A stretch of 64,000 nucleotides of DNA from Ferruginibacter sp. (lineage in GTDB: Bacteria; Bacteroidota; Bacteroidia; Chitinophagales; Chitinophagaceae). Location of the stretch: positions 1-64,000 of the forward strand of contig JANXSK010000110.1 of the NCBI GenBank assembly GCA_025352695.1, in the 5' to 3' direction. Positions 27,415 through 35,995 of this stretch are shown one piece after another. Position 1 is the stretch's first letter. Each line of letters starts with the position of its first letter. Position numbers and translations under genes: made by a program. The notes under the pieces were generated by a model. The model worked only from the letters and a program-made list of their open reading frames with translations. It was not told where the DNA came from and made no database searches.

Positions 27415-28608
27415 TTATATAAAATTTAAATAATCGCATTGCTTTCCCAATATCAGCTTATCATCTGCCCCTAGCCATTTCTTTAAAACAGTAGCATAAA
27501 CATCCTTAAAATCTACCTTGTGTTTTAAATCGCCTTCATTAAGATCGGCCAGATCCGGCAATGCATTTAGCAACCCTTTTTCTTTTAATCCCCCACTGAT
27601 AAAAAACATATTATTAGCCGTTCCATGATCAGTACCGCCACTTGTATTTTGCGCAACTCTTCTGCCAAATTCACTAAATGTCATCATCAATACATCCTGA
27701 AAACGGTTGTTCTTTTTAAGGTCATTGGTAAATACTTTAACAGCATCATTCAATTCGGTAAACAGCCTTTTCTGTTGCGCCTGCTGGTTTACATGCGTAT
27801 CAAAGCTACCTAATGAAATATAATACACTTTGGTATTAATGTCACTCATAATAAGTGATGCTATTGTTTTAAGATCCTTACCAAGACCGGTTGCCGGATA
27901 TGTTTCAGCTGTTGGATGCAGCTTGCTCTGCTGAAAAATATAATCGGCACTACTAAGTGTTTCGCTCATTGTTTTGTATAGGTAGTCTACTGTTTCTTCT
28001 CCTTTGTGGTTCTGTGCTGCAATGTCTTTAAAATACTTTTCGTTACTGATGCTGTACAACCTTCTTGGATCTTTAAAAGAAAGTCCATTATTATTTTCTC
28101 CCTTTAATGCAAGGCTTAATATATCATCAATTTCCAGTGCCTGTGTTGGTTGTACACATCCATTACATTGAGCATCCAAATAGCGGCCAATCCATCCTGT
28201 ATTAATATAATCATTGGCATTACTGGCAGTTTGCCAAATATCCATGCTCCTAAAATGTGAGCGGTCCGGATTAGGATAACCTACATTATTTAATATGCCC
28301 AAACTGCCAGCATCATATAAATCTTTAAAAGCAACCAATGCCGGATTTAAGCCTACTTCATCAGTAAGTTGTACTACATCTTCTTTCGCAATACCTAGCT
28401 TTGGACGCTCCTTATAATAAATATCATTTCGTATGGGTATTACGGTATTTAATCCATCATTGCCCCCACTAAACTGTATAATTACCACCACTTTATTACC
28501 GGCTGGCACCATCATAGGTTTTTCAAAAGCTTTTAAAAATTTAGGTAACATAAAAGAGGCCGTTGCCAGCGAACCAACTTGTAAAAATTGCTTCCGTTTA
28601 ATGAGCAT
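27415..28608 (-). CDS. DUF1501 domain protein (sulfatase-like fold, exported)
   Basis: A 397-residue DUF1501 protein. The N-terminus (MLIKRKQFLQVGSLATASFM) resembles a Tat signal with a degenerate KRKQFLQ in place of twin arginine. Family hallmarks are VVVIIQFSGGNDGLNTVIPI (about residues 34-53), RSHFRSMDIWQTASN (about 120) and MTFSEFGRRVAQNTSGGTDH with GTANNMFF. DUF1501 belongs to the alkaline-phosphatase/sulfatase superfamily, but its substrate is unknown. It is paired with the DUF1800 gene 78 bases upstream on the same strand, an association widespread in Bacteroidota and planctomycetes. Confidence 0.92.
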   Translation of the reverse strand: MLIKRKQFLQVGSLATASFMLPKFLKAFEKPMMVPAGNKVVVIIQFSGGNDGLNTVIPIRNDIYYKERPKLGIAKEDVVQLTDEVGLNPALVAFKDLYDAGSLGILNNVGYPNPDRSHFRSMDIWQTASNANDYINTGWIGRYLDAQCNGCVQPTQALEIDDILSLALKGENNNGLSFKDPRRLYSISNEKYFKDIAAQNHKGEETVDYLYKTMSETLSSADYIFQQSKLHPTAETYPATGLGKDLKTIASLIMSDINTKVYYISLGSFDTHVNQQAQQKRLFTELNDAVKVFTNDLKKNNRFQDVLMMTFSEFGRRVAQNTSGGTDHGTANNMFFISGGLKEKGLLNALPDLADLNEGDLKHKVDFKDVYATVLKKWLGADDKLILGKQCDYLNFI

Positions 28609-28686
28609 AATAAAAAATTAAAAGATATAAAAATTGATAATCTCCGATCTCAATTGGGTGTTAAAATATTTTCTACGTTAATAATT

Positions 28687-30141
28687 TTAGCATAGCTGAT
28701 ACTCTGGTGTGCTCATTAAATTAATGATGACACTTTTAATATAGTTTTCCCTGCTTTCATTGTTTAAATAGGTTAATAATAAAACTGTATTTATCCTGCT
28801 GTTGGTTTGCAGAATTGTATCTGAAATTTTGGGTAATAGATTTTCTCTTGAAACGGTTTTAAAGATGGTTGCAACTGCTTCCCAATCTACTATGGCTGAA
28901 GCCCCTTTGTCTGAATAAGATTTATTTAGTTTTTCTGCAATTTTGTTCTCCATCATTTGTCCCATCATGGAATCATCATCCGATTTAGGCCTAATAGAAA
29001 TAACTTCGTTAGCAGTCATTATTTGCGGTATTTTTAATCGCAACATTAGTGTGCTACTGTCTATCCAGCTTTTACCGCTGGGCCAGCCTGCTACATTAGG
29101 TGGATAAAAAAGTATTTGTCCAAGTGCTCTTTGAAATAACAATTGGGCATTTTCATTTTGCAATGTTAGTGGTAACAACCTTCTTATACCAACAAGTAAC
29201 TCAACTGGTGATTTTATTTTTATACCAATATTTTTTTCTTCGTAAAACCAATCACTGGTAAAAATAGCTTCCATCAACTTTTCAATATCATAATCACTTT
29301 GGTAAAACCTGTTAGCAAGCCATGCAATTTTTACATCATCCGCCTTTTCATTTACAAAATACCTGTATATTTTTTGGGTGATATATAGCGCTGTTTGCTT
29401 TTGTTGCAATAAAATATCAATGATAGCATCACCATCAAAATTACCTGTTTTGCCAAAAAAAGTTTTAACACCTGCATCGTGTTGAAATGGCCGAAAAACA
29501 AATTCACCCTTAACATCAAATCCCCAGCCGGTAAATGCTCTTGCAGCTTCCTTAACATCATTTTCTGTATAATTGCACCTACCCATCGTAAACAATTCCA
29601 TCACTTCCCGTGCAAAGTTTTCATTGGGATGCTGCTTTTTATTTTGCCGGTTATTTAAAAATTGTAACATAGCAGGGCTCTTACTTACTTCCCTTAGCAT
29701 GCTGCTAAATTTTCCTAAGGCATTGTTTCTTATAATATCCAATAATGTTTGCTGAAAATAAATATTAACAATCCTACAGGCAAAATGTCCATGCCAAAAA
29801 AAACTCATCTTTTCCCTTAGCTGAGCTTCGCTGTTGATCATTTCATCCATCCAACGAAGATTAAGTGTTTTAAGATCTTCCCTTGATTGTTTTTGGATGG
29901 CTTTTTTTTCTTCTTTGGTGAGTTTTTCTATTTGCACCATGTCATCTACCCCTTTTTCCAACCCGTCAACTACATTTGAAGCAACAACTAATTTAACAGG
30001 TTCTTTCGAAGAGGTTTTCAACAATACTTCCCACAATTGCTTTGATGTAATGTTATCAAGCCCCGCAGCATTTTCGGCCATTGGACCAAAACCGGCCCGC
30101 CACAAAAGATGTTGATTTTTTAAACGATTGGGTATTGGCAT
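28687..30141 (-). CDS. DUF1800 domain protein
   Basis: A 484-residue DUF1800 protein. Recognisable segments are NQHLLWRAGFGPMAENAAGL at the start, ADLTLRWMDEM-like LKTLNLRWMDEMINSEAQLR (about residues 90-110), EKMSFFWHGHFACR, and NENFAREVMELFTMGRCNYT followed by DVKEAARAFTGWGFD (about 172-210). The last part carries YPPNVAGWPSGKSWIDSSTL. No clear signal peptide is seen, unlike its DUF1501 partner. The biochemical role is unknown. It heads a two-gene unit with DUF1501. Confidence 0.92.
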   Translation of the reverse strand: MPIPNRLKNQHLLWRAGFGPMAENAAGLDNITSKQLWEVLLKTSSKEPVKLVVASNVVDGLEKGVDDMVQIEKLTKEEKKAIQKQSREDLKTLNLRWMDEMINSEAQLREKMSFFWHGHFACRIVNIYFQQTLLDIIRNNALGKFSSMLREVSKSPAMLQFLNNRQNKKQHPNENFAREVMELFTMGRCNYTENDVKEAARAFTGWGFDVKGEFVFRPFQHDAGVKTFFGKTGNFDGDAIIDILLQQKQTALYITQKIYRYFVNEKADDVKIAWLANRFYQSDYDIEKLMEAIFTSDWFYEEKNIGIKIKSPVELLVGIRRLLPLTLQNENAQLLFQRALGQILFYPPNVAGWPSGKSWIDSSTLMLRLKIPQIMTANEVISIRPKSDDDSMMGQMMENKIAEKLNKSYSDKGASAIVDWEAVATIFKTVSRENLLPKISDTILQTNSRINTVLLLTYLNNESRENYIKSVIINLMSTPEYQLC

Positions 30142-30328
30142 GTAGTTGAACTAAATTGTTGAATAAATTGATTCAATACAGATTGACATATTTAACCTGA
30201 TATGGTTTAACGCCGGGTTAATTATTTATTGCCTTTCAAATAAACTTTTTAAAAGGATTTTTACGTTTTTTGTTATAGATAATTTTTAATATATTTACTA
30301 TCGTCACTTTAAAAATAAACCTGCATTT

Positions 30329-31318
30329 ATGAAAAAAATAAACTTCTACTTATTTTCTGGTTTGGTATTTTTTGTATCCTGTACAAAAGTTAGTACTACT
30401 AATTTGGAAGATGTTACTACACAACAGCCAGTAACTGAATTACGCCAGGGACGCACTTGCGGTGCGATGGATGTATTACAAAATAATTTAGCGCAAGATC
30501 CCGCCCTACGTAAACGTATGGATGATATTGAAAAATTTACTGCCAGAATTATGACAAATCCTGATGCAGCCCGCTTACTACCAGACGGTACTATTGAAAT
30601 ACCCGTGGTAGTAAATGTGTTGTATAAATTAGCCGCTGAAAATATTTCTACCGTACAAATTCAATCACAAATTGATGTGCTGAATGAAGATTATAAGGCA
30701 CTCAATACAGATTATAACAACACACCTTCTATATTTCAGAGTGTGCGTTCAGGCAATGTTGGCGTTAGTTTTGTTTTAGATAAAATAATTCGACAATCTA
30801 CCTCTAAAAAAAGCTGGAGTACCAATGATGCCATGAAAAAAAGTAGCGTGGGAGGTATTAATCCTACCAATCCTACAACAGAACTTAATTTATGGTCATG
30901 CAATTTAGGTGGTGGCATTTTAGGTTACGCTCAATTTCCCGGCGGTAGTACCGCTACTGATGGAGTAGTTATTGATAACAATGCATTTGGACGTACTGGT
31001 ACAGTAACTGCTCCTTACAATAAAGGAAGAACGGCTACACACGAAGTAGGACACTGGATGAACTTACGCCACATTTGGGGCGATGCAACCTGCGGTAGCG
31101 ATCTTGTTAATGATACGCCTACGCACGATGCTGCCAATTTTGGCTGTCCAACATATCCCCACTTAAGTACTTGCACAGGAACACCGGTAGAAATGACGAT
31201 GAATTATATGGATTATACAGACGATCCGTGCATGTATATGTTTTCTGCAGGACAAAAAACAAGAATGCAGGCTGTATTTGCAACAGGTGGACCAAGAGCT
31301 GGCTTTAGAGTACTTTAA
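30329..31318 (+). CDS. M43-family (pappalysin/cytophagalysin-like) zinc metalloprotease lipoprotein
   Basis: A 329-residue secreted protease. The signal ends in a lipobox (FVSC, Cys18). The metzincin zinc site is HEVGHWMNLRH at residues 238-248 with catalytic Glu239. The Met-turn is EMTMNYMDYTDDPCMYMFSA about 50 residues later, typical of M43 proteins. Cysteines in DATCGSDL, FGCPTYP and STCTG suggest a disulfide-stabilised fold. No C-terminal type IX sorting domain is present, so it is probably membrane-anchored. A near-consensus -7 element (TATATTTA at 30290) with TTTG 17 bases upstream may drive it. Confidence 0.93.
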   Translation: MKKINFYLFSGLVFFVSCTKVSTTNLEDVTTQQPVTELRQGRTCGAMDVLQNNLAQDPALRKRMDDIEKFTARIMTNPDAARLLPDGTIEIPVVVNVLYKLAAENISTVQIQSQIDVLNEDYKALNTDYNNTPSIFQSVRSGNVGVSFVLDKIIRQSTSKKSWSTNDAMKKSSVGGINPTNPTTELNLWSCNLGGGILGYAQFPGGSTATDGVVIDNNAFGRTGTVTAPYNKGRTATHEVGHWMNLRHIWGDATCGSDLVNDTPTHDAANFGCPTYPHLSTCTGTPVEMTMNYMDYTDDPCMYMFSAGQKTRMQAVFATGGPRAGFRVL

Positions 31319-31340
31319 TTCTAAATTTCTATTATAAAGA

Positions 31341-31371
31341 AAGAGGTTGCTAGATTAGCAACCTCTTTTTT
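31341..31371 (+). terminator. Rho-independent terminator after the M43 protease
   Basis: A perfect 12-base inverted repeat AAGAGGTTGCTA (31341-31352) / TAGCAACCTCTT (31356-31367) is followed by T residues. It lies between convergent genes. Confidence 0.88.
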
Positions 31372-31391
31372 ACGCCCCTATTTTTTAATCT

Positions 31392-32660
31392 TTAAATAGA
31401 AGATGCGCCAAAATAATTATGCAGTATTGCTGGTAACTCAATGCCTGAAGAAGTTTGATTATTTTCCAGCAGGCTGGCCACAATCCTTGGCAATGCTAGC
31501 GAAGAGCCGTTTAAAGAATGTAATAAATGTGTTTTACCCTCCGTATTTTTAAAGCGGATCTTCATTCTGTTTGTTTGAAAATTTTCAAAATTACTTACTG
31601 AACTTACTTCCAGCCATTTCTGCTGTGCGGCACTATATACTTCAAAATCGTAGGTGAGGGCACTTGTAAATCCCATATCACCACCGCATAAACGCAGTAT
31701 GCGGTAAGGAAGCTGAAGTGATTGCAAAAGCGTTTCAACATGTGCTACCATTTCTTCCAGCACAACGTAACTTTTTTCAGGATGAACCAGTTGTATAATT
31801 TCTACTTTATCAAACTGATGAACCCTATTTAATCCTCTAACATCGCTTCCAAAGCTACCCGCCTCTCTTCTAAAACAAGGGGTATAAGCCGTCATCTTCA
31901 CGGGCACTTCATTTTCTTTTACAATTTCATCCCTGTAGATATTTGTAAGCGGCACTTCAGCGGTTGGGATAAGGTATAAATTATCTTCCGTTGCATGATA
32001 CATTTGCCCTTCTTTATCCGGCAACTGACCCGTACCATAAGCGCTTGCTTCGTTTACCATCAACGGAGGCAAATATTCTGTATATCCAGCAGCGGTATTG
32101 TAATCTAAAAAATATTGTATCAAAGCTCTTTGCAGTTTAGCTCCCCTGCCTTTGTATAATGGGAAACCGCTTCCTGTTATTTTAGCACCGGTCTCAAAAT
32201 CAACCAGGTCGTATTTTTTTATCAGATCCCAATGTGGCAAAGCGTTTTCAGGCAATGTTGGTTTTACACCGCCTTCTCTTATTATTTCGTTTTCTTCCGG
32301 TGAATTGCCCTTTGGTACAGATGCATGCGGTAGGTTAGGAAATTTCACTATCACCTCATACAATTCTTTTTCTGCAATACCTAACTGATCATTTAATAAC
32401 TGCATGGTAGATTTATGCTGCGTTACTTCCAGTTTTTTTTGTGCTGCCGCTTCCTTTTCACCTTTGCCCATCAACTGTCCAATGGCTTTACTAGCCGCAT
32501 TCAAATCTGCCTGCAAAGTTTCACTTTTTACTTTCAATTTACGCACCTGCTCATCCAGTTCCAATGCCATGTCAACCAGCAGTAAATCGCCAAAATGCTT
32601 TAGGTTTAACCGCTCTTTTACCAGTTCTGTATTTTGACGAATAAAAGTAATCTGTAACAT
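31392..32660 (-). CDS. serS: Seryl-tRNA synthetase
   Basis: A 422-residue class II aminoacyl-tRNA synthetase that charges tRNA-Ser. The N-terminal tRNA-binding coiled coil spans about residues 30-105 (ELDEQVRKLKVKSETLQADL). Motif 2 is TPCFRREAGSFGSDVRGLNR (about 261-280) and motif 3 is SLNGSSLALPRIVASLLENN (about 382-401). TAEVPLTNIY (about 234) lines the serine pocket. Size is normal. A likely promoter is visible just upstream, giving a short leader. Confidence 0.97.
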   Translation of the reverse strand: MLQITFIRQNTELVKERLNLKHFGDLLLVDMALELDEQVRKLKVKSETLQADLNAASKAIGQLMGKGEKEAAAQKKLEVTQHKSTMQLLNDQLGIAEKELYEVIVKFPNLPHASVPKGNSPEENEIIREGGVKPTLPENALPHWDLIKKYDLVDFETGAKITGSGFPLYKGRGAKLQRALIQYFLDYNTAAGYTEYLPPLMVNEASAYGTGQLPDKEGQMYHATEDNLYLIPTAEVPLTNIYRDEIVKENEVPVKMTAYTPCFRREAGSFGSDVRGLNRVHQFDKVEIIQLVHPEKSYVVLEEMVAHVETLLQSLQLPYRILRLCGGDMGFTSALTYDFEVYSAAQQKWLEVSSVSNFENFQTNRMKIRFKNTEGKTHLLHSLNGSSLALPRIVASLLENNQTSSGIELPAILHNYFGASSI

Positions 32661-32678
32661 CTTTTAATAAAATTTTGC

Positions 32679-32711
32679 CAAAGGTACTATTTTGAAATTT
32701 TTATCTGTCAA
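32679..32711 (-). promoter_or_regulatory. Likely serS promoter (TTG / TACCTTTG)
   Basis: On the minus strand TACCTTTG (32679-32686) matches the Bacteroidota -7 element TAnnTTTG exactly. A TTG (32709-32711) lies 22 bases upstream, slightly wider than usual. The predicted leader to the ATG is under 20 bases. Confidence 0.5.
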
Positions 32712-32789
32712 TCAAAGAACATGATAAATTTTTCAAGCGTTATTGTATTGCGCCGCTTTAGGCGATATGGAAATTTAACTCATCAAATT

Positions 32790-32818
32790 TTTGTATGGCT
32801 TTTTTAAATTTATATTTG
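32790..32818 (+). promoter_or_regulatory. Likely promoter abutting the 118-residue gene
   Basis: TTTG at 32790-32793 and TATATTTG at 32811-32818 (exact TAnnTTTG) are spaced by 17 bases. The -7 box ends four bases before the ATG at 32823, so transcription should begin at or very near the start codon. Confidence 0.5.
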
Positions 32819-32822
32819 CCAA

Positions 32823-33179
32823 ATGGAACATGCAAAAGAAGATTTACAGGTTAGGTGGCTAAAGCTTCGCATTAAACTAAAAGAAAAATTTGGCATTAAA
32901 CCAGATATGGATGGCGTACTGTTTTTAATTGGTGTACAGGAACTTGGCGCAGCAAAACAAGTGTACACAAAAGAACAAAAACAAGACCTGATGCACATTG
33001 CAGTTTGTACCTTGCTGGCGCAAAGTGGTTATTATATATTAGAGGGATGTGATGAAGAAAGTTGGCCACATTTTAAACAACTAAAACCACTTCCCGAATT
33101 TAATGTGTACGAACAGGAAAACTTTTTAAAAGATCATGTTTTACTTTACTTTGACCAGGTTTTTAATAAACAAGTTTAG
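32823..33179 (+). CDS. Small conserved protein of unknown function
   Basis: A 118-residue soluble protein without signal peptide. I do not recognise a named domain. The first half is basic and helical (LQVRWLKLRIKLKEKFGIKP). The middle contains GVLFLIGVQELGAAKQVYTK and MHIAVCTLLAQSGYYILEGC, and the rest is acidic and aromatic. Good coding character, a promoter match and a two-base gap to the following cyclophilin gene support it as real. The two are probably cotranscribed. Confidence 0.8.
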   Translation: MEHAKEDLQVRWLKLRIKLKEKFGIKPDMDGVLFLIGVQELGAAKQVYTKEQKQDLMHIAVCTLLAQSGYYILEGCDEESWPHFKQLKPLPEFNVYEQENFLKDHVLLYFDQVFNKQV

Positions 33180-33181
33180 CT

Positions 33182-33940
33182 ATGCATAAAATTATACCTA
33201 TTGCAGTATTGTTAATTTTATTAGTCCCTATCTGTCTATATGCCCAAATTAAACAAAAAAAAGGGCCAGCAAATAAAGTGGCTGCACCATTACCAACAAA
33301 TACCGCAAACGATTTAACAGAAATTACAACACCCGTTAATAAAATAATGGCCACAAGGATAAAAATCAGTACCAGCCTTGGTGATATTGTAGTATTGTTA
33401 TCGGATAAAACACCCAAGCACAGAGATAACTTTGTAAAGTTGGTAAATGCACATTTTTACGACAGCTTGCTATTTCATAGAGTAATAAATGGTTTTATGA
33501 TTCAGGGTGGCGACCCTAATAGCAAACATGCTACATCAGGTTCATTTTTAGGTACCGGAGATGCAGCTTATACAATTCCCGCAGAATTTGATTCTTCCTT
33601 ATTCCACAAAAGAGGCGCATTGGCAGCAGCAAGAAACGACAATCCTACAAAAGCCAGCAGTGGTTACCAGTTTTATATTGTTCAGGGAAAAAAAAGGAGT
33701 GATAGTGAACTGGATTTAATTGAAATACAGAATGGCATTCATTTTTCAACTGCCAGGCGAATGACTTACAAAATGAATGGAGGTACTCCAAAATTAGATA
33801 AGAATTATACTGTTTTTGGTGAGGTAGAAACTGGGATGGATGTAGTAGATGCAATTTTAATGGAACAAACCGATAGTAACAACAGGCCGCTTAGAGATAT
33901 CAGTATGAAAATGGAAGTAATGAAAGAAGAAATAAAATGA
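33182..33940 (+). CDS. Exported peptidyl-prolyl cis-trans isomerase (cyclophilin type)
   Basis: A 252-residue protein with a signal peptide (MHKIIPIAVLLILLVPICLY, cut near AQ) and a linker of about 30 residues. The cyclophilin domain starts near residue 57 (RIKISTSLGDIVVLLSDKTP). Active-site residues lie in YDSLLFHRVINGFMIQGGDP (Arg and Gln conserved) and SGYQFYIVQGKK. An insert between about residues 170 and 205 separates the last strands. It should assist folding of exported proteins. It starts two bases after the stop of the 118-residue gene. Confidence 0.94.
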   Translation: MHKIIPIAVLLILLVPICLYAQIKQKKGPANKVAAPLPTNTANDLTEITTPVNKIMATRIKISTSLGDIVVLLSDKTPKHRDNFVKLVNAHFYDSLLFHRVINGFMIQGGDPNSKHATSGSFLGTGDAAYTIPAEFDSSLFHKRGALAAARNDNPTKASSGYQFYIVQGKKRSDSELDLIEIQNGIHFSTARRMTYKMNGGTPKLDKNYTVFGEVETGMDVVDAILMEQTDSNNRPLRDISMKMEVMKEEIK

Positions 33941-33987
33941 TTTAATTTGCAAGCCTAATTCAATATTACACCATTTATAAAACACGA

Positions 33988-34030
33988 ATTACAAGAATTA
34001 AGAAACATGTTTATTACTAATTCCTGTAAT
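33988..34030. repeat. Imperfect inverted repeat before gcvH
   Basis: ATTACAAGAATTA (33988-34000) and TAATTCCTGTAAT (34018-34030) are inverted repeats with one mismatch and a 17-base loop. No T run follows on the plus strand, so it is not a clear terminator; it could be a protein-binding site or chance pairing in AT-rich DNA. Confidence 0.35.
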
Positions 34031-34062
34031 AAAAAATATTTTTAAAACATAAATCTAAAAAC

Positions 34063-34440
34063 ATGAATGTTCCTTTAAATCTCCGCTACACGAAAGACCA
34101 CGAATGGATTTCTTTACAAGGCAATGTAGCCACAATCGGTATTACAGATTTTGCTCAAAGCGAATTGGGAGACATTGTATATGTGGATATATCCACCAAG
34201 GGAAAAGCACTTGCAGCCGAAGAAATTTTCGGATCTGTTGAAGCAGTTAAAACTGTAAGTGATCTTTTTTTACCTGTTGCAGGCACAATTATTGAAACCA
34301 ATCCTATATTGGAAGCACAACCAGAACTTGTTAACAGCGATCCTTATGGAAGTGGTTGGATGATTAAAATGACAGTTGACAACATAAGCGATGTAGAAGC
34401 TTTATTAACTGCTGAAAACTATACAGCGTTAGTTGGATAA
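34063..34440 (+). CDS. gcvH: Glycine cleavage system H protein
   Basis: A 125-residue lipoyl carrier protein. The lipoylation site is Lys63 in [20 protein letters not shown]. The N-terminus has the standard [20 protein letters not shown] and the core [17 protein letters not shown] protein shuttles the aminomethyl group between the P, T and L proteins of glycine cleavage. None of the other subunits is nearby, as is usual in Bacteroidota. A VanZ-like gene follows after 15 bases. Confidence 0.97.
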   Translation: MNVPLNLRYTKDHEWISLQGNVATIGITDFAQSELGDIVYVDISTKGKALAAEEIFGSVEAVKTVSDLFLPVAGTIIETNPILEAQPELVNSDPYGSGWMIKMTVDNISDVEALLTAENYTALVG

Positions 34441-34455
34441 TTTAAAAACAAGGAT

Positions 34456-34950
34456 ATGTTATTGATCCTTAATTTTCAGCATCAACAACATTTATTAGTA
34501 ATGCAGCCTGCAAAAGAAATTTCTTTTAAAAAATTTATACCTGGTATTTTTTGGTTAATAGTGATATTGATTCTGATTATGATTCCCGCCAACGACCTTC
34601 CAAAATCAGAGTTTTTATTTAAAATAGACTTCGATAAATTTGTTCATGCTGGTATATTTGGATTATTAGCAGTTTTATTTTGCTGGCCCTTTTACAAAAC
34701 AGCTATTCCCAAAAAAATAAAAATAAACTATTTTGTACTTATTGTGTTACTCACAAGTGTATTTGGTTTTGGCACAGAGTTAATACAAAAATATTGGGGC
34801 CATGGAAGAAGTTACGATTTAATGGATTGGGTGGCAGATAGCTTTGGCGCCTTGTGTGCTTATTTTTTTTGTGCTAAGTTTTTTACCCGTAACGCTCCCT
34901 TAGTAGAGAAAAAAGCTAAATTACAATTTGATAAAAAAAATCAGTTATAA
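34456..34950 (+). CDS. VanZ-like membrane protein
   Basis: A 164-residue protein with four hydrophobic segments in the VanZ-like pattern. They lie at about residues 27-46, 62-80, 93-112 and 125-147. The hallmark second helix FDKFVHAGIFGLLAVLFCWP and the later FGTELIQKYWGHGRSYDLMDW with VADSFGALCAYFF fit the family. The function of VanZ homologues outside teicoplanin resistance is unclear. An internal ATG at 34501 (MQPAKEISFKK) may be the true start, since the first 15 residues are not typical. It probably forms an operon with gcvH. Confidence 0.85.
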   Translation: MLLILNFQHQQHLLVMQPAKEISFKKFIPGIFWLIVILILIMIPANDLPKSEFLFKIDFDKFVHAGIFGLLAVLFCWPFYKTAIPKKIKINYFVLIVLLTSVFGFGTELIQKYWGHGRSYDLMDWVADSFGALCAYFFCAKFFTRNAPLVEKKAKLQFDKKNQL

Positions 34951-35048
34951 ATTATTGCAACATTTAGTAAACAACTATTTATACAATTGTGGCTTACAGC
35001 CATTTAACTGATGATTTATTTTACTACACAAATAATTATTTCCTTTAA

Positions 35049-35079
35049 TTGCTGCATGAAGCAGTTTTTAGTACATTTG
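35049..35079 (+). promoter_or_regulatory. Promoter of the DUF4290 gene (TTG / TACATTTG)
   Basis: A TTG (35049-35051) and an exact TAnnTTTG match, TACATTTG (35072-35079), are spaced by 20 bases, the Bacteroidota -33/-7 arrangement. Transcription would start close to 35085, which argues for translation from the ATG at 35085/35088 without a leader or from the ATG at 35103. Confidence 0.6.
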
Positions 35080-35102
35080 CCTATATGATGAACGTTGAGA
35101 AC

Positions 35103-35852
35103 ATGGAATACAATACTACCCGTAGCTATTTAACTATGCGGGAGTATGGTCGCCATATACAAAAAATGGTTGATTATTTACTTACCATTGAAGACAAGGA
35201 TAAGCGGCAGCGCAATGCCATGAGCCTTATTGAGCTGATGGGATTTTTAAATCCACATTTAAAAAATGTAGAAGATTTTCGTCATAAATTATGGGATCAT
35301 TTATTTTTAATAAGCGATTTTAAATTAGATGTAGATAGCCCATATCCTATCCCTACAAGGGAAACTTTAAAGGCCAAACCTGAACCATTGCCTTATCCAA
35401 AAAGGTATCCAAAATTCAATCACCTGGGTAAAAATATTGAAGTAGTAATCAATAAAGCTCTAAAAGAAGAAAACCCAGAAAAACGCCAGGGTTTTGCCAA
35501 TGCCATTGCCTACTACATGAAATTAACTTATAGCAACTGGCATAAAGAATTGGTACATGATGACAATATACAGACTGAGTTGCAAAGCATGACTGATGGC
35601 CAGTTGGAGTTTAACAATCGTCCGTTTGTAAAACACCGGGTTGATAATAGAACCGATGATTATCCTACACGTGGTGCCAATACTGGGTATCGTAAAAATT
35701 TTAGCGCCAGAAATACTAACACAGGCAGCAGAGATAACAGAGGTGGTAACAGACCGGGCGGGGATAATAGAACTGGCGGTGCTGGAGGGGGTAACAGACC
35801 TGGAGGAGACAACAGGAATAACAATAACAGAAACTTTAAAAAGAGGTTTTAA
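35103..35852 (+). CDS. DUF4290 protein with Gly/Arg/Asn-rich tail
   Basis: A protein of 249 residues from the ATG at 35103 (MEYNTTRSYLTMREYGRHIQ); in-frame ATGs also lie at 35085 and 35088. The N-terminal 180 residues match DUF4290, a helical family found in Bacteroidota, with MSLIELMGFLNPHLKNVEDF and YPKFNHLGKNIEVVINKALK. The last 45 residues form a low-complexity tail with repeated NRPGGDNR and RGG-like elements ending NFKKRF. Such tails often bind RNA, but the function of this family is unknown. It is monocistronic with its own promoter and terminator. Confidence 0.9.
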   Translation: MEYNTTRSYLTMREYGRHIQKMVDYLLTIEDKDKRQRNAMSLIELMGFLNPHLKNVEDFRHKLWDHLFLISDFKLDVDSPYPIPTRETLKAKPEPLPYPKRYPKFNHLGKNIEVVINKALKEENPEKRQGFANAIAYYMKLTYSNWHKELVHDDNIQTELQSMTDGQLEFNNRPFVKHRVDNRTDDYPTRGANTGYRKNFSARNTNTGSRDNRGGNRPGGDNRTGGAGGGNRPGGDNRNNNNRNFKKRF

Positions 35853-35895
35853 TACAAATATTTTTTAAATAAAAATAACTCCAAAGGTTTTATAA

Positions 35896-35943
35896 CTGAT
35901 TCAATTTATTTCCCTGATTCATTAAATTGAGTCAGGGTTTTTT
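35896..35943 (+). terminator. Terminator between the DUF4290 gene and murA
   Basis: CTGATTCAATTTA (35896-35908) pairs with TAAATTGAGTCAG (35923-35935) through one G-T pair. An alternative shorter stem CCCTGA/TCAGGG (35912-35917/35932-35937) abuts a six-T run. The two stems are mutually exclusive. Confidence 0.7.
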
Positions 35944-35995
35944 CTTTAAATTAGTTACTTTCATTTAAAATATTTTTCACTTTAGCATTTTTATT

